Of a stretch of DNA of 64,000 bases, positions 20,363 to 30,898 are shown piece by piece. The translations under genes were made by a program, and so were the position numbers. Source of the stretch: Acorus gramineus (taxonomy: Eukaryota > Streptophyta > Magnoliopsida > Acorales > Acoraceae); NCBI GenBank assembly GCA_030737835.1, contig JAUJYN010000016.1, forward strand, positions 1,775,001 to 1,839,000. The letters run 5' to 3'. Position 1 is the first letter of the stretch. Every line of letters starts with the position of its first letter. The notes beneath the pieces are model-generated. The model searched no databases and was not told the origin of the DNA. It was given only the letters and a program-made list of their open reading frames with translations.

Positions 20363-22186
20363 GTGTGCGACTTAAAAACCCAGATACGCCCCGGAACTGC
20401 GAAATTTCAGAAACGTTATCGGAATTCGATGAAATTTTCGTGAGAGGCCTAAAATGGCACCAGGACACCAAATATGCAGTTAGATTTCCAATCGGAGTCC
20501 TCTAACTCAGGACGATAGCTAATAGTCCAAAAATTAGCGGTTCCGATCGAAAACCGAAAAAAAATGAAAAACTGTCAGAACGCTCCAACGGTTACCAGCA
20601 GGTTAAAAGTGACACATATATAACATTCTTCCCCCCTTAGGAAATTTTGTCCTCAAAATATGCAAAAACATCTAGAAGGGGAAAAGATGTGGATACGCGT
20701 CACACCTGGCATCCTTGAGCTCCCAAGTGTCCTCGACACCGGAACGGTGCTGCCATCGCACCTCGACCAACTGGACGGTCTTGGTGCAGAGCCTCCTCAC
20801 GCGGCGGTCCATGATCTCAATCGACTGCTCCACGAATGACTGTCCGGCTCAGAGACGAGCGGCTCGAACGGGATGACGTGAGCAGGATCGCGGACGCACC
20901 CTTTACCCAACTGCGAACCCACCACTCCAAGACGGAGAGGTAAGAATTGGCGCTGAGGTGAGCCTCCGATAAAACTCCAGGAAGCTCTCCTCGCAAGACG
21001 GGGACCACCCGAACCGGACATCCTTCCGAGTAAGGCGGTTAAGAGGAACAACTATCTTCGAGAGTCCCTCGTCAAGCTTCCTACAATAACCTGCTAAACT
21101 CGGGAAGCTCCGACTCCCTGCGGGGTTCGACGGTCGGCGCCAATTTGACGCGACGGGTGTCTTGCCCGGGTCCACAGATATGCCTTCACTAGAAATCACC
21201 CAGCCCAAAAGGCCTTAACCTCTAACCAAAACTCGCACTTGATCTCTCATCTATCTGATGCTTCCATGGCATCCCTTACCTGGGAAAAGAAACCTCGGGA
21301 GGGCACCATGAAATCCCGATATAGGATACCCCGACAACCAAACAAGGAACACGAAGTACCCTAGCCCGGGTTCCAACGCCGACCTCACAAGGCCCCTTAA
21401 TCCAGAAAGGAACACTGGAAGAAGACATCATTTAAAAGAACACCACTAACCCCTCCGGATCATCTACCTCTAGATGATCACCCAACGATGTCCTTCAACA
21501 TCCACTACAAGACCTGACCCAACATCATTGTGAATGGTCCAACAGAACTTGGGTCACGAGCGACCCGTCTTCGCCTCATCCACACCCTCACTCCAAAAAG
21601 GAGACATTTTGGGACTTTGGGAGAGACTTAGACTGCTCTCTACCCCTGGTCCACCGGTAGCCTCTCCCCGCTCCGTAGCTCGCCTGGTCCTCTGACCGGG
21701 AGCCTGTCTAACGCCGGGGTTGTACTACGCGGATCCAACGAAGGGGAGAGCGATTCCACGCTCGCGACACCGTTCAATAATCTCTTACCGGGTAGCCCGT
21801 ACCTAGCATACTCCCAAATTCAGTACCCCTCCGACTGCATCGGTGGTACCTACTGATGGGAACTCGCTGCCAGGATGGCTATAACCTGGCTTCCTTAATC
21901 CAAACAACCGCTCTTGACACTCACTCATCCAGATACCCCACACACTTGCATAATAACCACCAATTACACACACACCTATCCTTATACTAGAGAGCTGGGA
22001 ACACAAGATGATACCTCGAACCATGACACCCGAAGGCTGCGCCTCCTCGGCCGTAAGCGCTGCAACTCTGCCCTGAACCAACCGCGGCTGAGGAGCAGGG
22101 GCACGCCTCACCGGCTGCACTGGCTGCTGCTGATGCTGCTGGCGCGGAAGCTGCTGCTGCAAGAACTGCGGCTGCTAAGGTGGCAC

Positions 22187-23203
22187 TCAGGGTCGGCCAG
22201 CATCAGGGCAATGGTATCTGATATGCCCAATGCGCTGACAATGAAAACAGCGCCGCCTCTCCGGCTGCATGGACTGGATGGGCACTGCTGCAATGGGTGC
22301 TGGGTCCCACACTGGCACCGCATCAGCTGGAGGAGAGGCAGCCGCTGACTGATCGAAGCGAGGCCTCTTCCTCTTGCGCTGCCCCTGGTCCCGACTCCCG
22401 GAAGGACCCTGATCTGCAGAAGGGGTCGGAACCCTCACCTGGATCCTGAGGTCTCTCTCGACGGTCTTCGCTCGAGACACTAAGTCGGAGTACCTCGTGA
22501 AAGCGTGGGCGGTGACGTGCACCCGGATAGCGCTGCTGAGGCCGAGCTCGAATCGACGGCACCTCGTCTCCTCGTCCATCACCAACGCTGGAGCAAATCT
22601 GGACAGCCTCGTAAAGCGCGTAGAGTAGTCAGCAACCGACATGGAGCCCTGCGTCAACTGCTCAAACTCCCGCATCACCATCTGGCGTGTCGAGAACGGG
22701 AAGTACTCCTCCAAGAAATACCTCCGGAATCCTGCCCAAGAAAGCTGCCCCACTCCCTCTGGGATGTCCACCACTCGGGTAGCCCACCAGTCGGCGGCGT
22801 TACCCTTCAACATAAAGGTGGCCAGGGGGACTCGCTGGCGATCAGTGCAAAGCATGGCCGCGAAGATCGTGTCCACCTCCCTCAACCAACGCTCTGGCAC
22901 AAGAGGATCTGCCGTCTGCCCATGAAACTCGGGAGGGTGGAGCTTCAGAAAGGCGTTGAGGCCACTCTGCTGCACTCGCGCTGCCGCCTCTAGCTCCTCC
23001 TCCCTCTGCAGGGGACCCTGGACTCCTACCGCCGGAATCGCCACCGGAACTGGGGGTACATCGGGTACCACAGGCGGATCTGCCGCCAAGGGGACCTGCG
23101 GAACTGCCTCGCGAGTCGCCCTCAGCTCCCGAATCTCTCTAGCATACTCTGCCAACACTTTTGGTCTGTGCTTCCACCAAATCAGCCAACCGAGCGAAAG
23201 CAC
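22187..23203 (-). CDS. gag: Gag-like open frame of the non-autonomous element
   Basis: The frame is open for 338 codons. It contains the Ty3/Gypsy Gag region with the LHPPEFHGQTADPL motif near the start, a capsid-like core (AGFRRYFLEEYFPF, then LTQGSMSVADYSTRF), and near its end a CCHC zinc knuckle (CFHCQRIGHIRYHC, about 22245-22205) after a basic RKRKRPRFDQ stretch. The knuckle would bind the element's RNA in virus-like particles. More Gag-related sequence lies upstream towards 23320. It is the best preserved gag in the window. Whether it is still under selection is not known. Confidence 0.75.
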   Translation of the reverse strand: MLSLGWLIWWKHRPKVLAEYAREIRELRATREAVPQVPLAADPPVVPDVPPVPVAIPAVGVQGPLQREEELEAAARVQQSGLNAFLKLHPPEFHGQTADPLVPERWLREVDTIFAAMLCTDRQRVPLATFMLKGNAADWWATRVVDIPEGVGQLSWAGFRRYFLEEYFPFSTRQMVMREFEQLTQGSMSVADYSTRFTRLSRFAPALVMDEETRCRRFELGLSSAIRVHVTAHAFTRYSDLVSRAKTVERDLRIQVRVPTPSADQGPSGSRDQGQRKRKRPRFDQSAAASPPADAVPVWDPAPIAAVPIQSMQPERRRCFHCQRIGHIRYHCPDAGRP

Positions 23204-23426
23204 GCTGCCAAGCAGGAGGCTCCTGCGTCAAGGGCTCTCCGGTAGCATCCTCGTCTCTGGTAGGTCCGGAAACCTTCAAAGACCGAGAGGGACCTCGTCC
23301 GCGCCGTCCTCTGCGAGGAGGTATATCAGCACCCTAAGAAAACCAGACACTAGGATCTGAATACTCATATAGAAATCCTAGGACTCATCTCTACGAAAGG
23401 AAGACTATTGGCTCTGACAGGACCAG

Positions 23427-23438
23427 GCTCTGATACCA
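23427..23438 (-). other. Primer-binding site (initiator Met-tRNA type)
   Basis: Minus strand TGGTATCAGAGC, a few bases inside the 5' LTR boundary at 23445. This is the usual Ty3/Gypsy plant primer-binding site. Confidence 0.8.
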
Positions 23439-23444
23439 CCTTTT

Positions 23445-25310
23445 TGTCACGCCCCAAGGCGGCCGTCCCCGGTACGCGGCAAGTGTATATATAATATCAG
23501 AATCTACACAGGAGGTCAATAATATATATCATACACAAACAACTAGAATGACACACATGCAACAAAAGGCTGACATGATATATACACCAAATGCGGAAGC
23601 AAAAGACTGAATCTGTAAATAAACATTCTACAGACTCGATACTCAATCATCTGTCCTGTGAGAGCCAATATACACAAATACCACTGAACATATACAAACA
23701 CGTGCCAAGCACGGAAATCAAATACAAACAGTCAAGAAGGGATGCTGATAACCTCTGGCACTCGCGGGACGTGGCGCTGCTCCGCTACTGAAGGAATCCC
23801 TCGGAAAGCTCCTACTACTGCTCCGGCTCTAGCTCAGGCTCATTGACCACTGGGGAAAAACATATGCGAGGGGTGAGCCACACGCTCAGTGAACAGCACA
23901 ACCCATGCATCACAGACAATATTTACCACAATTCCATTATTTATCCATCCTCTAAGACATAACAACATAATCCAGTGGTTCGTACTTCGCCGAACCACCA
24001 CACCCTCACCCTCACCCATCAATGGGTGACATAGGCTATTGGGACTGACAATCATCCAACCACAATCCAGTGGGTCGCTCATCGCCAACCCACTACACCC
24101 TCACCCTCACCCTACTACGGGTGACATAGGATTTTGGGACTGACTAGGCTGTTGGTCAACCTTGGTCCACCGATAGTCTCTCCTCCACTCCGTAGGCCGC
24201 TTGGTCTCCACCCACAACTTCAGCACAGTCCGTCACAAAAATCGGGAGGTGCCTACTGATGTGGGTCCTCCGAAGGACGGCCTTTCTAACACTGGGGTAG
24301 TCTCTACCGGATCCAACGAAGAGAACAGAACAGCCTATCCATACGCATATGATCCACTCGGATCCTCGGCTAGTCCTACCCAGCCTACCCAGCCCTGCTG
24401 GCCCCCAGCGCCACCCGAGCGCACGCTCGCCCAGCCCTGCTGGCCCCCAGCGCCACGTGCGCGCACGCACGCGCGCACGCCCGCGCGCGCCCGCGCCAGC
24501 CGCTGCGCCTGCTGCCCTGCGTTGCTGCCCTGCCCGAGACAGAAGCCTGCCAGCCCGAGACCACCCCCCCACCCTTTCCCGAGCACCTCTACCACCACCC
24601 ACCGACCTCCGACCACCTCCACAGCCCTCCGACGGCCACCCACAGCCGCCGACCTCCACCCAACCCCAAAACCCACCTCCTAACATCCATCTAAGCAAGA
24701 AAAGAGGGGAATTAGGGCCTACCAAGGGGAGGAAGGGAAGTCCGGACGCTCTCCGCGCGCCGAAACCTTTCCCCAAAGGCTTCCACCGCCCGGATCTACT
24801 CCCACCTCCGAAATGGGCCAAAACAGAGGAGAAGAGAGGGCGGACGGAGGGGCTAATCTCGCCGGAATTGGGATTTGAAACCACCGGGGTGTAGATCGGG
24901 ACCCGATCTACACTTCCTAGGTTTTAGGTTTTTAGGTTTGAGGGGTCTAGGGGGCTCAAAAGGAAGAAAAATGGAGAAGAGGAGAGAGGAGAAGGGTTGG
25001 TAGGGATGATGAATAGTAATCCGAAAATTAGATCCCACCTTTATATAGTGTGCGACTTAAAAACCCAGATACGCCCCGGAACTGTGAAATTTCAGGAACG
25101 TTACCGGAATTCGATGAAATTTTTGTGAGAGGCCTAAAATGGCACCAGGACACCAAATATGCAGTTAGATTTCCAATCAGAGTCCTCTAACTCAGGACGA
25201 TAGCTAACAGTCCAAAAATTAGTGGTTCCGATCGAAACCCAAAAAAAATTGAAAAACTGCCAGAACGCTCCAACGGTTACCAGCAGGTTAAAAGTGACAC
25301 AATTATAACA
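23445..25310 (-). mobile_element. 5' LTR of the gag-bearing element
   Basis: Nearly the same sequence as 17083-20625 where they overlap, including the terminal module (23785-23849), the repeat units with hairpins, the leader module and the TATA box (25041-25048). It is shorter than its partner and carries no mini-module. The right end ACA at 25310 is followed by the GGAGA duplication. Confidence 0.85.
25041..25048 (-). promoter_or_regulatory. TATA box of the 5' LTR (gag-bearing element)
   Basis: Minus strand CTATATAA, the same context as at 20355-20362. Confidence 0.55.
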
Positions 25311-26209
25311 GGAGATCCTTGGGGAGGCGTTTCGGTGCACGAAGAGCCTCCGGTTCCCTTCCTTTCCTCTCCTTCCTTGGGTAAGGGTTCTTTCCTTCTT
25401 TTTCATGTTTAGATGCATGTTAGGAGGGTGGGGTTGAGTGTGGAGGGCGGATGGTGGCTGTCGGTGATGGTTGGGGGCGGTCGGAGGCCATTGGTGGCCG
25501 GTGGGTGGTGGTAGAGGTGCTCGGGCAGGGTGGTTGTCTGTCCCGGGCAGGATGGCAGCACAGGCGCAGCAGGCGTGCAGTGGCAGGGCGCGCGCGCGGG
25601 CGTGCTCTCGGGTGGCGCAGGCGTGGGTGTGCTGGGCGTGGGTGCTGGGTGTGGGTGCTGGGCGCTCGGGCGCTGGGCACCATGCGGAAGCGTGCGCGCG
25701 GAGCGCTGCGCAGAGGCGCAGGCGGACTGTGCGCGCACGGCGGGGAGAGCAGTCGGTGCGAGCGGGCGGGTGCGCGTGTGGGGCGCTGCGCTGGGGCGCA
25801 GTGCACGCGGGTGCACCGGGGGGGGGGGGGCTAGTCGAGTGGGTGATGCGCGTGGTGGTGCGCGCGGAGTGCGCGCGGGGCGAGCGCTGGGCGCGAGGCG
25901 TGCGGTGTGCGCGCGGGCTACTGCGCTGGGGCGCAGCGAGCGCGCGGTGCACCCGGGGAGCTCGACGGCGTGTCCTGGCGGGCGGGCAGGGGCTCGGCAG
26001 GGCGCCTGGGTGCACGGGCTGGGGCGCGGCGGTGCATCCGGGGGCGGGTGGCCGTGCGGGTGGTTGCCGGGGGTGCGAGAGTGAGTCGGGGTGCTCGGGC
26101 TAGCGTGCGTACGGGCCGTATGCACGTTTGCCCGAGTGTTGGGTATTTATTTGTGTATTTTTGGTATATTTGTGGATTTTACTCACCAAGTTGATACCCT
26201 GTCTTGCAG

Positions 26210-26245
26210 ATCTTGACGGACGGTCGCGCAACGACCCGATTACCG
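26210..26245 (+). other. 36-nt LTR mini-module (E2)
   Basis: Flanked by TCTTGCAG and GTGAGTGGG. Confidence 0.6.
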
Positions 26246-26991
26246 GTGAGTGGGACAATCCAACCCAGTTGGGAGGCGCTATATGTACTTGGGCGTATAC
26301 CGTCCTCCCCTGGGGCACTATAGATTAATATTAACCTGTTTAATATGTAATCCATGCGAGCATGATTGATATGTAGTATGCATGCTACCCTAGACTGAGT
26401 ATGTTAGGGACTTGCACCCTTAGGTTGTGTAAGAGCCATGCACCTTGTCACCTTGTTATCATGCTAGGAAAGCCTCGGCCTTTGTATGCTCCTATTAGTT
26501 TAATTTGTTAAATTAAATGCAACTGGTAATATTATTGCATGCCTTAGGGAATATTAAGGGGCCTTGCGAGGTCAACATTGAGACCCGGGCTAGGGTGCTC
26601 CGTGTTCCTTGTTTGGTTGTCGGGATGTCCTATATCGGGACCTCATGGTGCCCTCCCAAGGTTTCTTTTCCCGTCTATACTAATGCATGTTCCCCGCATC
26701 TTGGTTATGCGCCCTGGAGGAATTCTGATGAATTCAAGACACTAGAGTTGTAGAGATGTGTTGTCAGCGGATCCGAGTGGATCATATGCGTGTGGGTAGG
26801 CTGTTTCTCTTCCCTTCGTTGGATCAGTGTAGGGACTCCTCAGTGTTAGACAGGCTATCCTGACAGAGGGCTCCCATCAGTAGGCACCTCCTGATCTTGG
26901 ACTCGGACTGTGCTGAATGTGGGAGTAGACTAGGCAAGCTACGGTGTGGAGGAGAGGCTATCGGTGGACCAAGGATGATTAACAGCCTAGT

Positions 26992-27214
26992 CAGTCCCAA
27001 TATCCTATGTCACCCATTGAGGGGTGAGGGTGAGGGTGTATGGATGTGTATGGATGTGTTTGGATGATTATCAGTCCCAATATCCTATGTCACCTATTGA
27101 GGGGTGAGGGTGAGGGTGTATGGATGTGTATGGATGATTATAAGTCCCAATATCCTATGTCACCTATTCAGGGGTGAGGGTGAGGGTGTGGTGGTTCGGC
27201 GATGTACGAACCAC
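26992..27214 (+). repeat. Tandem repeat in the LTR second spacer, three units of 70-80 bp
   Basis: Units begin AGTCCCAATATCC at 26993, 27073 and 27143. Each contains TATGTCACC and GGGTGAGGGTGAGGGTG. Other LTRs have one to three units, so copy number varies between copies. Confidence 0.75.
27191..27214 (+). other. Conserved LTR hairpin with compensated pair
   Basis: GTGGTTCG and CGAACCAC around GCGATGTA, a perfect 8-bp stem closing the last tandem unit. Confidence 0.55.
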
Positions 27215-27340
27215 TGGATTTATGTTGTTATGCCACTTTGAGGCTGGTTGTTGATTAATTGTGGTTAATATAGCTATGATGCATGCGTTGTGCTGTTCAC
27301 TGAGCGTGTGGCTCACCCCTCGCATAATTGTTTTCTCCAG

Positions 27341-27393
27341 TGATTACTGAGGCGGATCTGAAGGAGGAGCTCCCTGAGCGACTGCACCAGTAG
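27341..27393 (+). other. LTR terminal module (E3), 53 nt ending in a stop codon
   Basis: After TTTTCTCCAG; ends TAG. Same frame and core (LKEELPE) as 3275-3327, with several differences at third codon positions. Confidence 0.6.
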
Positions 27394-28698
27394 CGGAGTA
27401 GCGCTACGTCTCGCGAGTTTCTGAGGCCATCAGCATCCTTCCTTTTTATTGTATGTATATATTTCTGTGCTTGGGCACTCAGTTTGGATTTTTGGATTGT
27501 ATTTGGATGTATGTGTGTATATTGGCTCACACAGGACATTTGATTTGTATCGAGTCTGTAGTATGTTTTTGGATTACAGACTCAGTCTTTTAGCTTCCAC
27601 TATCTGTGTATATATTATGTCAGCCTTGCTTTCATCTGTGTTGTTGTCATTTTAGTTGTTGTTTAGAGTGATTTATTGATTCCCTGTATAGTTGCTGATA
27701 TCATGTATACACTTGCCGTGACCCGGGAACGGCCGCCCTGGGGCGTGACACAAGCCCCCCAAGTGTTTGTGTTTATGTCTCTTTGAGAAGGAGAAGGTGG
27801 AGGAGGAAGTGATGGTGAGCTTGTGTAGGTTTTGTTGTTGTTGTTTGTTCCCCTCTCTCTCAAGCTCCCTTTTCATGGATTTCCCCCCCCTGATTTGCAG
27901 CCATTGGAGGGCTGAGGAGGGCTGAGGTGGTGGTGGTGGTTGAGGTGGTCGCGGGTGCGTCGAGGGCCCCCAAACCTCCCCCTTTCGTTCCCCCTCCAAG
28001 GTGAGCTCCTCCCCTTCTTTTCTTGGTTTTCATGGCTTAGGGGGATGTTAGGGAGGTCTTGCATGCTATGCATGTGGGTTAGTGTGTGTGTGAGGGGTTG
28101 GGGAGGGTTAAAATGAGGTTGGGATGGGCTGGGCGCGCGCTGGGCGCAGTCTGCTCGCGCGCGGAGGCGGGCGCTGGCAGGCGCGCAGACGCGCGCAGGT
28201 GCGTGCGCGCGGGTGCGCGCGGAGTGGACGCGCGGGTGCGCGCGGGTGCTGGCCCGAGAGGCGGTGCGCGCGCTTTACAGTGCGCCTGGGCATGCGCCTG
28301 GGCACGGGGCTGGGGGCCAGTGCGTGCGTGTGCGTGCGCATGCTGGGGCGTGCGTGGGGTGCTGCGCGAGGGCGCGTGGGCTGGACGGGCGGTGCGCGCG
28401 GGCGCGCGCGAGCGTGCGCATGGCAGCGCGTCTGGGTGCGCAGACAGGCGCGCGGCAGTGTTCCGAGGGTGCTGGGATGCGTGCATGCGTGTGCATTCGT
28501 GCGTGCGCGTGCGGGGGGCCATGCGTGTGGCTGCCTGAGGGTTTGGGTAGGTGTCGGGGCACTCGGACTCGCGTGCGTACGTGCGTGCTCGCATGCGTGC
28601 GAGTCCGTATGCATGCGTGTCCGAGTATTGGGTATTTCTAATGTTTTCTATGTGTAACTTGTGTTGTTACTCACCAGTTCGATGCCCCTACCTTGCAG

Positions 28699-28737
28699 AT
28701 CTCGTCGAATGGGATGCGCGAGGTCCCGGGTTGTAAG
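28699..28737 (+). other. 39-nt LTR mini-module (E2)
   Basis: Flanked by CCTTGCAG and GTGAGTGG, nearly the same as 9149-9187. Confidence 0.55.
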
Positions 28738-30025
28738 GTGAGTGGTTTGATTCCAATCCCCCCCCCCCTCTAGGGATGCGCTCGGCCCGCATAGGCACGC
28801 GTCGTGCATCGATGGGGCCCCCTAGCTATAATATGTAAATACTATGTAACGCATGTTATCATATGATGTATCCATGCCATATTAGACCTTGTATACTAGG
28901 GATATGCATCCATATACCATGTATAGAGGCCCATACATGCCTAGACACCATGTCCCTTAATTGGAAAGCCCCGAACTATGCATGTTCCCATCTAGTTTAA
29001 TCTAATTAAATCAAAATGTGAGCATATAGTTACAAGCACGCCTTAGAGGATATTATAACCTTGTGGTTATAATATATGTTTCCCCGCATCTTAGTTATGC
29101 GCCCTGGAGGAATTCTTGAGAATTCATGACATTAGTAGTGTTAGAAATCGTTGTCGACGGATCCAACAGGATCGTACGCGCGTGAGTGGGCTGTCTTCTC
29201 CTTTTGGTTGGATCCGATGTAGGAACTCCCCGGCGTTGGCTATACCTGACAGAGGGCTCCCATCCGTAGGTACCTCCAATGTGTCGGACTGTACTGATAG
29301 TGGGAGTATACCAGGCGGAGGCCCGAGGGTGGGAGAGGCTACCGGGTGGACCAGGGGTGGAGAGCGGTCTAGTCTGTCCCAAAGGACCCATGACACCCCT
29401 AAAGGGTGAGCGTGGGGTGGATCGGCGATGTTACGACCCTCTAACTTGTGTAGTTACTCCCGTATAAGGACTATGACTACTTTAAGGTTAATATGAGTGT
29501 GTTGATTGTTGTTATGCCTGTGTTTGATATCTCGATAAGCGAGTATCGAGAGTGGTTGTTTTCCATTGGGTTTCGCTTTGCGAACATGGGATCGTTCTCC
29601 CCTTCGTTGGATCCGATGTAGGAACTCCCCGGCGTTGGCTGTACCTGACAGAGGGCTCCCATCCGTAGGTACCTCCGATGTGTCGGACAGTACTGATAGT
29701 GGGAGTGGACTAGGTGGAGGCCACGAGGGTGGGAGAGGCTACCGGGTGGACCAGGGGTGGAGAGCGGTGAGTTGAGGAGATCGGGTTGTAGATACTACCC
29801 GGGAGAGGGTTAACGAATGATGTTACGGGCGTGGGAATCGTTCTCTCTTCCATAAGTCCCAAGAGTCTCCCTCTAGGAGTGAGGGTAAGGATGAGGTGAA
29901 GATAATCGCCGCGTGACCCATTCGTTGTTCGACCGTTCCCATAGTTGTTGGGTTCGGTCTTGAATCGATGTTCAAGGACATCGTTGGGCGATTATCTAGA
30001 TGTAGATGATCCAGTAGTGTTGAGT

Positions 30026-30111
30026 AGACCAGTAAATCCGGGTCTCTTCGACCGACGGTATGGTCTCTAGACCAGTAAATCCGGGTCTCTTCGACCGACG
30101 GTATGGTCTCT
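30026..30111 (+). repeat. Perfect 43-bp tandem duplication
   Basis: 30026-30068 and 30069-30111 are identical. The unit itself contains a near-palindromic GGTCTCTTCGACCGACGG core. Minus-strand LTR-D copies have longer duplications of the same neighbourhood (34483-34720). Confidence 0.8.
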
Positions 30112-30314
30112 CCCCATAAGTCCCAAAAGACTCCCTCCGGGAGTGAGGGTGGGGGTGAGGTTGGTCGCGCCGCCGCGTGACCCAGTTATCCATGGGTTTC
30201 CACCCATGTTTTCCTTGAAAGGAAATTGATTATGTATTGAACTATAGAATGGTGATTGGTTTCCAGCCACTCACTGAGCTTGTAGCTCACCCCTCGCATA
30301 CTGTTTCTTTTCAG

Positions 30315-30436
30315 GGGCAGTGTTGGGCATGGAGCTGGAGCTTCCTGTGGTGTGGTCTTATGGGCGTGGAGCGTTCTGCCGGCGGGTGGCGTGTGCGAGG
30401 CTGTCAGCATTTCTAGAGTCATTTTATGCTTTGTAA
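30315..30436 (+). other. Alternative LTR terminal module (E3-D)
   Basis: After a TTTCTTTTCAG acceptor-like site, at the position where other LTRs have the 53-nt module. The sequence is unrelated to the LKEELPE type. Copies on the minus strand lie at 34209-34331 and 40468-40590, and their lengths differ by one base, so a shared frame is not evident. Confidence 0.4.
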
Positions 30437-30695
30437 ATCGTGCATGTGGCACAGGTTGTATTTTCTTTGGTCTAGACTTGGCTTTTACAAGACATTGATT
30501 GTGTATTCGGGTCTGTAATAATGTTTTTGATTTACAGACATTGTTATATATTATGCTTCCGCTTTTCAGTCAGTTATCATTATCTTGCTTTGCCGCCTTG
30601 TGTATTGTTGTTGGTGTCCTTATTGACCTCAGGTATCGATAGCTGATATTTATTATTGCCATGTCTCGGGGACGGCCGCCCTGGGGCATGACAAG

Positions 30696-30720
30696 GTGGG
30701 TCGACGTCTCTACGACCCAC
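30696..30720 (+). other. Conserved LTR hairpin
   Basis: GTGGGTCG and CGACCCAC with a 9-nt loop. The stem extends by one more G-C pair outside. Confidence 0.55.
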
Positions 30721-30845
30721 CAAATTGTATATTTACTCCCATCTTGGGACTTTAATTAATTTTAAGAGTTAATATGTGTTGTGTTGCATAGATCGTACCA
30801 TTCACTGAGCGTGTGGCTCACCTCTCGCATATCTTTTTCCTCCAG

Positions 30846-30898
30846 TTGTCACTGAGTTGGATCTGAAGGAGGAGCTCCCCGAGGCATCACATCAGTAG
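30846..30898 (+). other. LTR terminal module (E3), 53 nt ending in a stop codon
   Basis: After CCTCCAG; ends TAG. Same frame as the other copies, with core DLKEELPE. Confidence 0.6.

Larger units (their letters stand above)
17083..20625 (-). mobile_element. 3' LTR of the gag-bearing element (LTR-A type, about 3.5 kb)
   Basis: On the minus strand the order is: LTR start at 20625, TATA box at 20355-20362, leader module ending near 20042, a very long GC-rich alternating tract (about 18840-19870), the 36-nt mini-module (18731-18766), and the second spacer with two hairpin units (17709-17732, 17614-17637). Then come a 65-nt terminal module (17424-17488) and the LTR end at 17083. A stretch resembling the middle of the second spacer appears twice (about 18130-18240 and 18300-18420). 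Confidence 0.85.
20626..23444 (-). mobile_element. Internal region of the gag-bearing element
   Basis: Minus-strand order: primer-binding site (23427-23438), gag, a short protease-side remnant (about 22160-21930), a segment resembling the LTR second spacer (about 21900-21270), a small RT/RNase H remnant (about 21210-20900), and a chromodomain-side remnant next to the polypurine tract (about 20870-20626). The LTR-like segment is also present in the internal regions at 5100-7778 and 59829-62574. Most of pol is not represented. Confidence 0.8.
17083..25310 (-). mobile_element. Gag-bearing non-autonomous chromovirus derivative (TR-GAG-like)
   Basis: The boundaries are clear: LTR ends TGT...ACA, 5-bp duplications GGAGA on both sides, a primer-binding site next to the 5' LTR and a polypurine tract next to the 3' LTR. 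Both LTRs carry the same subfamily sequence and differ at roughly 1-2% of positions by eye over the first 900 bp, so the insertion is young. I would guess about half to one million years at commonly used plant rates. They are unequal in length. The internal region (20626-23444) keeps a long gag frame but only scraps of pol, so copying must have relied on enzymes from relatives. This fits the group known as terminal-repeat retrotransposons with a GAG domain. Confidence 0.85.
25311..27750 (+). mobile_element. Solo LTR (LTR-A type), second part
   Basis: Continues the LTR begun at 16390. It contains the leader module end before GGTAAGG near 25380, a GC-rich alternating tract (about 25560-26110), the 36-nt mini-module (26210-26245), three tandem repeat units (26992-27214) with a hairpin, the terminal module (27341-27393), and the LTR end GGGCGTGACA at 27750. 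Confidence 0.85.
27751..30693 (+). mobile_element. Solo LTR (LTR-D type), second part
   Basis: Continues the LTR begun at 15822. It has the leader module ending before GTGAGC near 28002, a GC-rich alternating tract (28130-28620), the 39-nt mini-module (28699-28737), a long second spacer with the GAATTC-flanked and GGATCC-flanked blocks (about 29110-29165), and a 43-bp tandem duplication (30026-30111). The terminal module is of a different kind (30315-30436). The LTR end GGGGCATGACA is at 30693. Confidence 0.8.

Noticed and set aside
26992-27214. Regularly spaced repeats as a CRISPR-like array
   Set aside because: Tandem units of a plant LTR with no unique spacers, in an obviously eukaryotic retrotransposon context.
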